64,000 nt of DNA from Carnimonas bestiolae. GTDB lineage: Bacteria > Pseudomonadota > Gammaproteobacteria > Pseudomonadales > Halomonadaceae. Positions 35,397-43,936 of this stretch are shown one piece after another. The translations under genes and the position numbers were made by a program. The stretch lies in the NCBI RefSeq assembly GCF_051251125.1, contig NZ_JBPCZL010000006.1. The stretch is one strand, 5' to 3'. The notes beneath the pieces are model-generated. The model was not told the origin of the DNA. It saw only the letters and a list, made by a program, of their open reading frames with translations, and did not search any database. Each line of letters opens with the position of its first letter. Position 1 is the stretch's first letter.

Positions 35397-36419
35397 ATGG
35401 AGACCGAAGCGAGCGAGCAGACAAGCAGCGAACTGGTCGATAGCTTTGGCCGCAGGATTCGCTATTTGCGGCTATCGATTACCGATCGCTGTGATTTTCG
35501 CTGCGTCTATTGCATGAGTGAGGAAATGACCTTCCTGCCGCGTCAGCAGCTGCTGTCGATTGAAGAGCTTCTGATGGTTGCGCAGCGGTTTGTGGCGCTG
35601 GGTGTCGAGAAGATTCGTATTACCGGCGGCGAACCGTTGGTCAGGCAAGGGCTCGAGACGCTGATGCGTGGGCTGGGCGCGCTCAAGCAGCACGGCCTAA
35701 AGGAGCTGGCAATTACGACCAACGGCTCGCAACTGCCGCGTCATGCCGCCATGCTCAGGCAAGCGGGCGTTGACCGCCTGAACATCAGTCTCGACTCGCT
35801 CGATCCTGCGCGCTTCAAGCAACTGACCCGTACCGGCAAGCTTGAGCAGGTGATTGGCGGTATCGAGGCCGCACAGGCGGCGGGCTTTAGCGATATCAAG
35901 CTAAATGCGGTGGTGCTAAAGGGGCGTAACGAAGATGAAGTGCTCGATCTGGTCGAGTTCGCTCGCGAGCGCAAGCTCGATATCAGCTTTATCGAAGAAA
36001 TGCCGCTGGGCGAGGTGTCGGATCACGGACGCGGGGAAACCTACTTCTCTAGCGATGATGTGCAGGCCGCCATCGAAACCCGCTATCCGCTGTGGCCCAC
36101 CGCGCAGTCAACGCTGGGGCCATCGCGCTACTTCCGTATGCCTGGCAGCAGCACTCGTGTGGGTTTTATTTCGCCCCATAGCCATAATTTCTGCGCTTCC
36201 TGCAATCGCGTTAGAGTGACGGCAGAAGGGCGTCTGCTGCTATGTCTTGGCAATGAACACTCGAAGGATCTGCGCGCGGTGCTCAGACGCCACCCCGGCG
36301 ATGAGCAGCGGCTGGAGAAAAGCATTATCGACGCCATGCAGCTAAAACCGTGGCGGCATCACTTCACCACCGACGGCGATGTGCAGGTGGTACGCTTCAT
36401 GAACATGACCGGCGGCTAG
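35397..36419 (+). CDS. moaA: GTP 3',8-cyclase MoaA (radical SAM)
   Basis: First enzyme of moco synthesis. 340 residues. The radical SAM motif is CDFRCVYC; ITGGEPLVR follows. The C-terminal second cluster has C-x2-C-x13-C (CASCNRVRVTAEGRLLLC). The protein ends in Gly-Gly, as required for activity in the family. Last gene of the operon; no moaB/mogA adenylyltransferase gene is seen here. Confidence 0.96.
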   Translation: METEASEQTSSELVDSFGRRIRYLRLSITDRCDFRCVYCMSEEMTFLPRQQLLSIEELLMVAQRFVALGVEKIRITGGEPLVRQGLETLMRGLGALKQHGLKELAITTNGSQLPRHAAMLRQAGVDRLNISLDSLDPARFKQLTRTGKLEQVIGGIEAAQAAGFSDIKLNAVVLKGRNEDEVLDLVEFARERKLDISFIEEMPLGEVSDHGRGETYFSSDDVQAAIETRYPLWPTAQSTLGPSRYFRMPGSSTRVGFISPHSHNFCASCNRVRVTAEGRLLLCLGNEHSKDLRAVLRRHPGDEQRLEKSIIDAMQLKPWRHHFTTDGDVQVVRFMNMTGG

Positions 36420-36460
36420 CGAGTGTCACCATGACCTGGCCTTGGCCGGCAGTCGGCTGG

Positions 36461-38089
36461 CTAAGCCGACACATCCACCACGTCCAGATAGAGGCGGCCT
36501 GCGCGCTGGCGGCGATTGGCGAGCCAGTGAGTCAGCTGATCGCTCAGCAATGTACGCAGTTCTCGCAGCGATACCGCCCCTAGCGCCGGCAATTGGTCGT
36601 CGAGCCAGTCGCTCAGCGCTTCTTCATCGATTGCCACGCCGGGCGGTGGGTCGACAATGGTGCGTCCGACCCGCGACCAGCCGCTTTGATCACCCAGCAC
36701 TGAAATGACCACCCGCAGTCCATGCCGCGTATCGCGGCGCACGTCGCGCTGTTGGTTGATCAGGCGTGGTGAGAGCGTCAGGCGATCCGCTTGCTCAAGG
36801 GTATCGCCAGTCCAGCGCAGCCAATCGCCATCGCTCGGGGTGTGCTCGCCATCAATGCCGAGCTGCTGTGCCAGCGCCAGGTGCGCACGCTGGTGAGCCT
36901 CGGTGCCGTGCACTGGCAGCAGGTGGCGGGGCTTTATCCAATGATAGAAGGTGCGCAGCTCGTCCTGCGCCGGATGCCCCGACGCATGCAGATCAGGATG
37001 GTTGTGTTCATCCATCACGGTGATGTTGCGCTGCTTCAGCGCATTGACCAACGCCGCAATCGGCTGTTCGTTGCCGGGAATCACGCGCGAAGAGAAAATT
37101 ACCGTGTCGCCTTCTTCCAGCTCCAGATCACGCATACGGTTATGAGCCAGACGCGCTAGCGCAGCACCAGGCTCGCCCTGACTGCCGGTCGCCATCAGCA
37201 GCACTTCGTTGGCCGGCAGATAGCCCGCATCCTTGAGCGGTACAATGGTGGGCAGCTCCTCCAGATAGCCGCAGCTTTTGGCGATGTGCACCATCCGCTG
37301 CATGGCGCGCCCGGCCAGCACCAGCCGACGACCGGTGGCGCGCGCAATCAGACCGGCCGAGTGAATGCGGGCCAGGTTACTGGCAAAACTGCTGATCACC
37401 ACGCGCCCGGTCAGCGGCGCAATGGCTTCCTGCAGTGCGCTAAGCACCTCGGCCTCGCTGGCCGAGTGGCCCGGCTGCATGGCATTGGTAGAGTCTCCCA
37501 CCACTAGGTCAATCGCGCCCAGCGCTCGAAACTGCGCTTCATTGATGGGCGGCCCCAGCAGCGGGGCAGGGTCGAGCTTCCAGTCGCCGGTATGCAGTAT
37601 GCGGTGACGCCCAGCGCTAATAAGTAACGCTGCGCTTTCAGGAATCGAGTGGGTGACCGGCAGCGGGCGAATGTCGAATTCCCCCTGCTCGAAGGCCTCG
37701 CCCGGCTCGAACACGCGAATCGCACTGGTATCCAGCCCATGCTGGGCGAAGCGATGAGTCAGCAGACCTGCCGCCAGCGGCGATGCCCAAATTGGACAGC
37801 CCCAGCGTGGCCACAGCCACACCACCGCCCCAAGATGATCCTCGTGACCATGGGTGATGATCAGCGCCTCGGGAGTGATATTGCGATCCTTCAGGGCTTG
37901 ACCATCCGGGACTTGCAGCGGTGAATCCGGCAAATCCTGATGAATCATCATGCCGCAGTCGACCGCTATCCAACGACCGTTATGGCCGTATAGCGTAAGG
38001 TTCATGCCGATTTCGCCGCATCCCCCCATCAACAGGATGTCGAGGGGTGGGCGTTTGCGAGGACGGATGGATACCTGATGGTCGCTCAT
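36461..38089 (-). CDS. RNase J-like beta-CASP ribonuclease
   Basis: 542 residues. Metallo-beta-lactamase motif HGHEDHLG (His80, His82, Asp84, His85), then VTHSIPESAALLI, HTGDWKLD, the beta-CASP part (VVISSFASNLARIHS, ATGSQGEPGAALARLA) and KPRHLLPVHGTEAHQRAH. Predicted 5'-3' exo- and endonuclease acting on RNA. The ATG at 38089 is chosen because upstream residues have no family similarity. Enteric gammaproteobacteria lack RNase J, so its presence is notable. Convergent with moaA, 41 bases apart. Confidence 0.88.
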   Translation of the reverse strand: MSDHQVSIRPRKRPPLDILLMGGCGEIGMNLTLYGHNGRWIAVDCGMMIHQDLPDSPLQVPDGQALKDRNITPEALIITHGHEDHLGAVVWLWPRWGCPIWASPLAAGLLTHRFAQHGLDTSAIRVFEPGEAFEQGEFDIRPLPVTHSIPESAALLISAGRHRILHTGDWKLDPAPLLGPPINEAQFRALGAIDLVVGDSTNAMQPGHSASEAEVLSALQEAIAPLTGRVVISSFASNLARIHSAGLIARATGRRLVLAGRAMQRMVHIAKSCGYLEELPTIVPLKDAGYLPANEVLLMATGSQGEPGAALARLAHNRMRDLELEEGDTVIFSSRVIPGNEQPIAALVNALKQRNITVMDEHNHPDLHASGHPAQDELRTFYHWIKPRHLLPVHGTEAHQRAHLALAQQLGIDGEHTPSDGDWLRWTGDTLEQADRLTLSPRLINQQRDVRRDTRHGLRVVISVLGDQSGWSRVGRTIVDPPPGVAIDEEALSDWLDDQLPALGAVSLRELRTLLSDQLTHWLANRRQRAGRLYLDVVDVSA

Positions 38090-38457
38090 GGAATGCCTTA
38101 TTACTGTGCGGATGCCGGGTGACAGCACGGTGGTGAGTGCTGCCTGCCCCAAGGCGTTACCTTTACTATACGCAACAGCAACCGTAGCAGGAAAGGCGTG
38201 CGGCCAAGGAGTGACACGCAAATAGCAACAAGAGGGTGCCAGCAGCGGCCAGTCGTTGGTGTTAGCGCGCAGTAGGGCATCTGCTCATTATCGCATCAGC
38301 AGCGACCAGCAATGCCATATCGCAACCTATCAGCAGCGGAGAATGAACAGCGCCCGAACGGTAGCGCCACCGTGGTGAGCGATGCTCGCCTAAGCGGAGG
38401 GCGCATAGGGCGTGGCGTCTGGGTGTGATCGTCTGGATGGGGCCGCTCGGGGGCCAG
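38090..38457. other. Intergenic region between dinB and the RNase J-like gene, no gene found
   Basis: 368 bases. I see no gene, strong hairpin or repeat. It follows dinB and precedes the RNase J-like gene on the same strand, so it should hold a terminator and a promoter that I could not define. Confidence 0.35.
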
Positions 38458-39543
38458 CTACTGGTCCTCTGGTACAGAAGAGGCTTCGTCGGGGGCGGTG
38501 CTGAACAGCCCTAGCTGGCGGCTGTCCTCGGCATCGCGCAGCCTGATCCCAACCCCCACCAGCCTGACCGGCCGCTGGCCGCGCTGCCAGGCGCGTTCGA
38601 ACAGCTCGGCAAAATTGGCGATCGAGGGCAGCATCGCACTGCTTTCCAAGGTAGTGGTAGTGAAATCGTTAAACCGTAGCTTGACGAAAATCTTGCTGGA
38701 AGCGGGGTTACCATGGCGATCAATGCGCGCGGTCAGTTTGTCGACCATGGTCGACAGTTCCTGCTCGATCACCTGCGCCGGGGTGAGATCACGATCGAAA
38801 GTATTCTCGGCGCTGATCGATTTGCGCTCGCGATGCACCTTGATCTCGCGGTGATCGATACCACGGCTCAGCTCATACAGGCGCTGGCCGAATTTGCCGA
38901 AGCGATCAAGCAGCATCGGAAGGGCGCAGCGGCTCAGTTCGGTACAGGTGGTGATATCCAGCTGTTTGAGGCGCTGTGCCGTGGCCGGCCCCACGCCAGG
39001 CAATTTGTCGACGCCCAGCTCGGCAACAAAGTCATCGACCTGCTCGGGTGTAATCACGAACAGCCCGTCGGGCTTGCGCCAGTCGCTGGCAATCTTGGCA
39101 AGAAACTTGTTAGGCGCCACGCCGGTCGAGACTGTAATACCGGTTCTGCGCAGCACCTCCTTCTTTAGCCACTGTGCCATCCAGGTGCCGCTGCCCTTGA
39201 AACGCTCGACGTCGCTGATATCAAGATAGGCTTCGTCGAGCGATAGCGGCTCGACCTGCTCGGTAAGCTCCTTGAAAATGGCCATGATCTGCGCAGAGAC
39301 CTCGCGATAGCGATCGAAGTCGGGCTTGATCAAGGTGAGCTGCGGGCACAGGCGCAGTGCCTGAGCACTCGACATGGCTGAGTGAATGCCGAAAGTGCGT
39401 GCGGGGTAGTTGCAGGTGGCGATGACGCCCCTGCCTTCCGGACGGCCGCCGACAGCAATAGGGATATCGCGCAGCTCAGGGCGGTCGCGCATCTCTACCG
39501 CAGCGTAAAAACAGTCACAGTCGGCGTGAAGGATTTTCTTCAT
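38458..39543 (-). CDS. dinB: DNA polymerase IV
   Basis: Y-family translesion polymerase, 361 residues. The N-terminal ILHADCDCFYAAVEMRD holds the first metal Asp residues, and PLSLDEAYLDISD the second acidic pair. A helix-hairpin-helix LPGVGPATAQRLKQL and the little-finger domain follow. The ATG at 39543 is the family start. No LexA box of the CTG-N10-CAG type was found in the 100 bases upstream. Confidence 0.95.
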   Translation of the reverse strand: MKKILHADCDCFYAAVEMRDRPELRDIPIAVGGRPEGRGVIATCNYPARTFGIHSAMSSAQALRLCPQLTLIKPDFDRYREVSAQIMAIFKELTEQVEPLSLDEAYLDISDVERFKGSGTWMAQWLKKEVLRRTGITVSTGVAPNKFLAKIASDWRKPDGLFVITPEQVDDFVAELGVDKLPGVGPATAQRLKQLDITTCTELSRCALPMLLDRFGKFGQRLYELSRGIDHREIKVHRERKSISAENTFDRDLTPAQVIEQELSTMVDKLTARIDRHGNPASSKIFVKLRFNDFTTTTLESSAMLPSIANFAELFERAWQRGQRPVRLVGVGIRLRDAEDSRQLGLFSTAPDEASSVPEDQ

Positions 39544-39855
39544 AGCGCTATGATCGCGCTTATATGGATGGATGTCCAGTAAAGAGGGCTGGCGTTTCCT
39601 CATTCAAGAGGGGGCGATGTGGTGTGCTATATGCAAAATGTATGAATGTGATAGCACATGCTAATTATTTAGCATTCAGAAAGTTTATCTTGTTGCTTTG
39701 AGATTCAATATCGCTATAAAAACGCTTCTCTCATTTGATGTAAGGGATGTATACTCTTTATTGGTAATGCATAGTGCTCGTTAAACGCGTAACGCTCTTG
39801 CGTTCCACTGCCCACATACGTTGCATGTGTTATGCAATCCGGTTGGAGTTATAAA
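39544..39855. promoter_or_regulatory. AT-rich control region of mvaT
   Basis: 312 bases, distinctly more AT-rich than the flanking genes. A candidate sigma70 pair is TTGCTT and TATAAA with a 16-base spacer (about 39692-39720). TATACT at about 39749 is a second -10 candidate. AT-rich DNA upstream of an MvaT gene fits autorepression by the protein. Confidence 0.5.
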
Positions 39856-40239
39856 ATGTCGTTATTGAGTGACTATCTTCTCAAGGAACAGCAGGTCAAG
39901 GCGCTACGCGAAGAGTTACAGCGTCTTGAACGCGATGAGCGTTTGCAGTCCGAGCTTGAATTCAAGAAAAAACTTGAAAGCTTGATGGAAGAATTTGGCA
40001 AGAATATTTCGGATGTGATTGCTATTGTTGATCCAAAGGGCGATCTCAGTAGTTCGGTAAAAGCCGCTCCCACCAAAACCGGTGGTACTCGCCGCAAGCG
40101 CAAGCTGAAGATCTATCGTAACCCGCACAGCGGTGAGGTGATCGAAACACGTGGGGGCAATCATAAGGTCCTCAAGGCCTGGAAAGAGCAGTATGGCGGC
40201 GATACGGTTGAAGGATGGGTAGAAGACACCCAGGTTTGA
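39856..40239 (+). CDS. mvaT: MvaT/MvaU-family H-NS-like nucleoid protein
   Basis: 127 residues. The N-terminal oligomerising helix (residues 1-60, coiled coil) starts SLLSDYLLKEQQVKAL. The C-terminal DNA-binding part has the MvaT-type block KIYRNPHSGEVIETRGGNHKVLKAWKEQYG instead of the enteric H-NS QGR loop. Expected to silence AT-rich and foreign DNA, such as the peptide locus at 57-61 kb. The ATG at 39856 has a GGAG site; an upstream in-frame ATG at 39832 is less likely. Confidence 0.93.
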   Translation: MSLLSDYLLKEQQVKALREELQRLERDERLQSELEFKKKLESLMEEFGKNISDVIAIVDPKGDLSSSVKAAPTKTGGTRRKRKLKIYRNPHSGEVIETRGGNHKVLKAWKEQYGGDTVEGWVEDTQV

Positions 40240-40313
40240 TCGATGCGTTAATGGCGTCGGTGCAAGTTATAAACAGCGCCCATTCGTAGCCTCTGTTCTG
40301 TGTCAAATAGATA

Positions 40314-40343
40314 ACCGTCAGCGATAGTCGCTGGCGGTTTTTT
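40314..40343 (+). terminator. Terminator of mvaT
   Basis: Stem ACCGTCAGCGA / TCGCTGGCGGT with a TAG loop and a T6 tail, about 75 bases after the stop. Confidence 0.88.
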
Positions 40344-40549
40344 CGTTATACGCAGGCATAGGTGTGTGTATGCAGAGATTATTCGATAGAAAATTGCGTT
40401 TTGAATCATGCTAAACGCAGCCATATAATTTCAATGCTAACAATATGACGGTCACAATAAATGCGCCGCTACATAGAGGCGATGTTGTTACTTAGATAGT
40501 CGCGACTAGGCTTCCGAAAACCGGCGTATTTAAGGAATAATGGCGGAAC
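40344..40549 (+). promoter_or_regulatory. AT-rich upstream region of cysQ
   Basis: About 200 AT-rich bases between the mvaT terminator and cysQ with no gene. The cysQ promoter should lie here, but no single -10/-35 pair stands out. Confidence 0.35.
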
Positions 40550-41392
40550 ATGACTCTAATTTCTGATCAATTGCTTAAGGAATGGCAGTCGTTATTAATC
40601 GATATTGCCTGCCAAGCGGGCGATGCAATATTGGCCATTTATCGAAATGGTCACTCGATATCGGTTAGTCATAAAGAAGATCACTCGCCCGTTACCGAGG
40701 CTGATAAAGCAGCGCATCAGATTATCGTTAATCGCCTGGCCCGGTTGTCTCCCGCGCTGCCGGTGCTTTCGGAGGAATCTTCGCCGCTCGACATCGACAA
40801 CCGCCTGCAGTGGCAGCAGTTCTGGTTGGTCGATCCGCTCGATGGTACGCGTGATTTTCTGCGTCGCAACGATGAGTTCACGGTGAATATCGCGTTGATT
40901 GATGCAGGGAAGGTGGTGCTGTCGGTGGTGGTAGCTCCCGCGCTGAACGACGGCTACTCCGCATGTCGTGGAGAATCCGCATGGCGCTTTCATCCTCCGC
41001 ACTATCGTGCCACCCGCACCGACATCACCGCACGTCCTTGGCGTAACGCAAACACCTTGAGAGTCGTTGAAAGCCGCTCGCACGGGCGCGGTATTCCTGA
41101 GCCATGGCAGGCCCGGCTACCGCCGTATCAGCGCGTAGCAATGGGGAGTTCGCTGAAATTCTGTGCGATTGCGCGCGGCGACGCTGATCTCTACGTCAGG
41201 AGCGGGCCAACCAGTGAGTGGGATACGGCAGCCGCTCAATTTGTGCTCGAGCAGGCGGGCGGAGCAGTGAGGTCGTTGCAGGGGATGCGGGTGGAAGGAG
41301 CGCTTTCTTACAATCAGCGTGATACGTTGATTAACCCTTCTTTTGTGGCGCTTGCGCCGGGCCTCGAGGCGCTGTTTGAATCCTGGCAGTAG
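40550..41392 (+). CDS. cysQ: 3'(2'),5'-bisphosphate nucleotidase CysQ
   Basis: Hydrolyses PAP (and PAPS) formed in sulfate assimilation. 280 residues of the inositol-monophosphatase fold: PVTEADKAAHQ, LSEESSP, the metal motif WLVDPLDGTRDFLRRNDEFTVNIALI, and the C-terminal SGPTSEWDTAAAQFVLEQAGG. All catalytic acids are visible. Its 3' end overlaps the opposite-strand flhDC fusion by 62 bases. Confidence 0.93.
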   Translation: MTLISDQLLKEWQSLLIDIACQAGDAILAIYRNGHSISVSHKEDHSPVTEADKAAHQIIVNRLARLSPALPVLSEESSPLDIDNRLQWQQFWLVDPLDGTRDFLRRNDEFTVNIALIDAGKVVLSVVVAPALNDGYSACRGESAWRFHPPHYRATRTDITARPWRNANTLRVVESRSHGRGIPEPWQARLPPYQRVAMGSSLKFCAIARGDADLYVRSGPTSEWDTAAAQFVLEQAGGAVRSLQGMRVEGALSYNQRDTLINPSFVALAPGLEALFESWQ

Positions 41393-42284
41393 CCGCTCTA
41401 TCGTGCGGTGTTTTGCCTTGTTTGTAATGACCGGCCCGCGAGGGCGGAGCGCACAGCCCGCAGCGGAAGCTTTGCTGCGGAGCATTGGCGTAATCAACAA
41501 ACAACCGCCCGCAGCGTGTGCAGCGCGTCATTTGCAGCAAGTGGCTTTCCAGAAAGCGCAGCAGTGTCCAGGCTCGCGTCATCGATAGCAGCGCCTCTGC
41601 CGGAGGCGCTTCCTGCCAGTTAAGGTAGTGGCGATAGCTGCTTAGCAGTAGTTCGGTACTGCATTGCATCGACAGGCTCTCGAGACGGCGGTGATAGTTG
41701 AGAAACACCGATGAATGGATATTGGCGCGCCACTGCAGAAACCAATCCGTGGCAAAGGGCAGGGTGCCCTTGGGTAACGGTTTGCCGGTCATTTCGCGGT
41801 AAAGGCGGGCGACGCGTGCGTAGGGAATATTCAAGCTTTGCAGGATTACCGAAGGTCGCGCCCCCAGCTTGATCATCTCGATGGCGAGGGTCTGTTCACG
41901 CGTTTGATCGATCAGAGAAGCATTGGGCCCTTGGTTGGGATCGCTGTCGTGCGTTCTGCCCGGAAGACTGCAGCGGTTGTCGGTCATGTGCAGGGTACGC
42001 TGGGCGTGATAAATCTCCTGGTGCCTAGGGGTTTTATCGCGCCACTCCAACAACCGCGTCTCGTCGAGAGCGAGCGCGCAGATCAGTCGGTTGGTGCGAC
42101 TGATAGCGACGATTTGCTCGATGGGCATGTCGGCAACCAGATCGGCCAGCGGCTCGTCCATCCCTAGCTGCAGCATCGCCAGCGGCTTGTTTTTGATAAT
42201 CAGCTCGCGCGCCAGCATCAAGTAAGCAATATTGTGGTTGTGGATGGCGCTTAGTTGATCGTCGTCAGCGGAGTGTGAAGTCAT
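41331..42284 (-). CDS. flhD-flhC: FlhD-FlhC fusion, flagellar master regulator
   Basis: One 317-residue frame. Residues 1-115 match FlhD: IHNHNIAYLMLARELIIKNK, AMLQLGMDEPLADLVADM, RTNRLICALALDETR. Residues 122-290 match FlhC: QTREQTLAIEMIKLGARPSV, KGTLPFATDWFLQWRANIHS, SMTRAWTLLRFLESHLLQM, with the zinc site C255-x2-C258 and C275-x2-C278. No stop separates them. In E. coli two genes give a D4C2 activator of flagellar class II promoters. The ATG at 42284 starts the FlhD homology; an in-frame upstream extension lacks similarity. Confidence 0.9.
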   Translation of the reverse strand: MTSHSADDDQLSAIHNHNIAYLMLARELIIKNKPLAMLQLGMDEPLADLVADMPIEQIVAISRTNRLICALALDETRLLEWRDKTPRHQEIYHAQRTLHMTDNRCSLPGRTHDSDPNQGPNASLIDQTREQTLAIEMIKLGARPSVILQSLNIPYARVARLYREMTGKPLPKGTLPFATDWFLQWRANIHSSVFLNYHRRLESLSMQCSTELLLSSYRHYLNWQEAPPAEALLSMTRAWTLLRFLESHLLQMTRCTRCGRLFVDYANAPQQSFRCGLCAPPSRAGHYKQGKTPHDRAATARIQTAPRGPAQAPQKKG

Positions 42285-42641
42285 GTCTGAAGTGCCAAAG
42301 GGGTATCTCAACCATACGTCGGAGTGCGCGATCGCTGTCAGCGACGCGATAGGCGCTAAGGTGATGCTGCTCCGGTGATACCGGTTATCGGTGAGTGGTG
42401 AGCGCAGTACGGGCATGAGCCGGCACGATTGCGCAAAATGCACATTATGCGGTGTATTGGGAGTCCGAACAGTCCTATCGGCACGATCGTCGCGAACTGT
42501 TCCTATTACTGTAGTCTTTTCTTAAGGATTCTATCAGCTTTTGCGCGATGGTCTTGCTGGACAGCTTGTTCCCGGTGTTAAGGTGGCACTTCGCTTAAGC
42601 AGTGCCTGGATCGCTGCCAATGAAACTGAAGAGAGTGAGAA
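42285..42641. other. Divergent control region of flhDC and a histidine phosphatase gene, no gene found
   Basis: 357 bases. The middle part is moderately AT-rich (ACTGTAGTCTTTTCTTAAG around 42510). It should hold the flhDC promoter with a leader of some length. No specific operator was recognised. Confidence 0.35.
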
Positions 42642-43187
42642 ATGGAACTGGTCGAAAAGCCGTTCTTGTTTATCCGCCACGGCGAAACCTACCACAACCG
42701 CGCGCGTGTTATTGCCGGTAGTCGGGATGTGCGGTTGACGTCGAAGGGGCAGCTGCAGGCGATCGCTGCGGGTGCGGCGTTGCTGCGTTGGGAAGGTGAG
42801 ATCGTCGCGGCCAGTTCGCTGCGGCGTGCCGTGCAAACGGCTGAATTAGCGCTACCAGGGCATCGCGTAGCCACCTTTGAGGGCTTGCACGAACGTAATT
42901 GGGGGCCGCTCGAGCTTGGGCCCGTGCTGGATAGCATGCCCTATCTTGATCCGCCCGCCGGGGCCGAGCCGTGGGATGCCTTCGTTGAGCGAGTTGGCGC
43001 GACGCTCAATCAACTGCTTGAGCGCTATCACCATCCCATCGTGGTAGCGCATTCGGGAGTGTTCAGGGCCATTCGCCAGCTAACGCATGGCTCGCATCGC
43101 GGCGAGAGCGCGCCTAACGCGTTGCCCATCGAGGTGCTTCCTGCTGATGCTCACCATCCACAATGGCGCTTTGAAACACCCTCATAG
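42642..43187 (+). CDS. Histidine phosphatase family protein
   Basis: 181 residues of the phosphoglycerate-mutase-like fold. The phosphohistidine motif RHGET is near the N-terminus (FLFIRHGETYHNRARVIAG), and the second catalytic His lies in PIVVAHSGVFRAIRQL. Similar small members dephosphorylate varied phosphometabolites; the substrate cannot be told. A single gene. Confidence 0.85.
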   Translation: MELVEKPFLFIRHGETYHNRARVIAGSRDVRLTSKGQLQAIAAGAALLRWEGEIVAASSLRRAVQTAELALPGHRVATFEGLHERNWGPLELGPVLDSMPYLDPPAGAEPWDAFVERVGATLNQLLERYHHPIVVAHSGVFRAIRQLTHGSHRGESAPNALPIEVLPADAHHPQWRFETPS

Positions 43188-43321
43188 GCGACGAAAAGCG
43201 GGTGGCGCTCGCGCCAATGTCGGTTATGCTTGCCAGGGAAATACAGCGAAGGGTTGATGACAGCAGCTATCGTCCCCATTGCTTTATAGGTAGCCCATCC
43301 ACGTAACGTACTGGAGAAATC

Positions 43322-43753
43322 ATGACGATTAAAAAAGCAGGTTCAGCACATTGGAGTGGCTCTATCAAGGAAGGCAAAGGCACTGTCTCCACCGAGAGCG
43401 GCGCTTTGAAAGAGAACCCCTACGGCTTTAATACCCGCTTCGAGGGTCAACCCGGTACTAACCCTGAAGAGCTGCTGGGTGCAGCGCACGCCGCTTGCTT
43501 CTCGATGGCATTCTCGCTAATGCTGGGCAACGCAGGCTACACCGCTGATAGCATTGATACCAAGGCAGTGGTATCGCTCGATCAGGACGGCGATGGCTTT
43601 ACCGTATCCGGCGTTCATCTGGTCACCGAAGCGGCAATTCCCGGCATCGCGCAGGATGAGTTCGACTCCATCATCAACTCTGCCAAGGAAGGCTGTCCGG
43701 TATCGAAACTGTATGACACCGAAATTACCCTCAGCGCCACGCTGAAAGGCTAA
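43322..43753 (+). CDS. osmC: OsmC-type organic hydroperoxide reductase
   Basis: 143 residues. The two catalytic Cys lie in GAAHAACFSMAFSLML and SAKEGCPVSKLY, the pattern of OsmC proteins that reduce organic hydroperoxides. The N-terminus KKAGSAHWSGSIKEGKGTVSTESG is the OsmC rather than the Ohr type. A CTGGAG site precedes the ATG. A terminator follows. Confidence 0.93.
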   Translation: MTIKKAGSAHWSGSIKEGKGTVSTESGALKENPYGFNTRFEGQPGTNPEELLGAAHAACFSMAFSLMLGNAGYTADSIDTKAVVSLDQDGDGFTVSGVHLVTEAAIPGIAQDEFDSIINSAKEGCPVSKLYDTEITLSATLKG

Positions 43754-43802
43754 TTTGGCAGGGCGGGTGAGCGTTACGCTGCAATGCTGTAACGCACCCG
43801 AT

Positions 43803-43839
43803 AAAAGAGAGCGAAGGCTGATACCTTCGCTCTCTTTTT
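43803..43839. terminator. Terminator after osmC
   Basis: Perfect stem of about 12-15 bp (AAAAGAGAGCGAAGG / CCTTCGCTCTCTTTT) with a 6-base loop. The A-run and T-run on the two sides make it usable in both directions, so it may also end argE transcripts. Confidence 0.93.
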
Positions 43840-43936
43840 TATGCCATCAGGTCTGCCGCCAATCAGGCCATACCGCCTCACAACGCCACGCTTGCGGCAA
43901 TGCCGTTGTGGCCGTAGCGAGGCTGCTCGAATAGCG

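Noticed and set aside
39544..39650. LexA box upstream of dinB
   Set aside because: No CTG-N10-CAG palindrome was found in this stretch; ACTGGACATCCATCC is only a half-like match.
39856..40600. Similar N-termini of MvaT (SLLSDYLLKEQ) and CysQ (TLISDQLLKEW)
   Set aside because: The likeness is confined to about 12 residues and is not seen at the DNA level, so recent duplication is not supported. Treated as chance.
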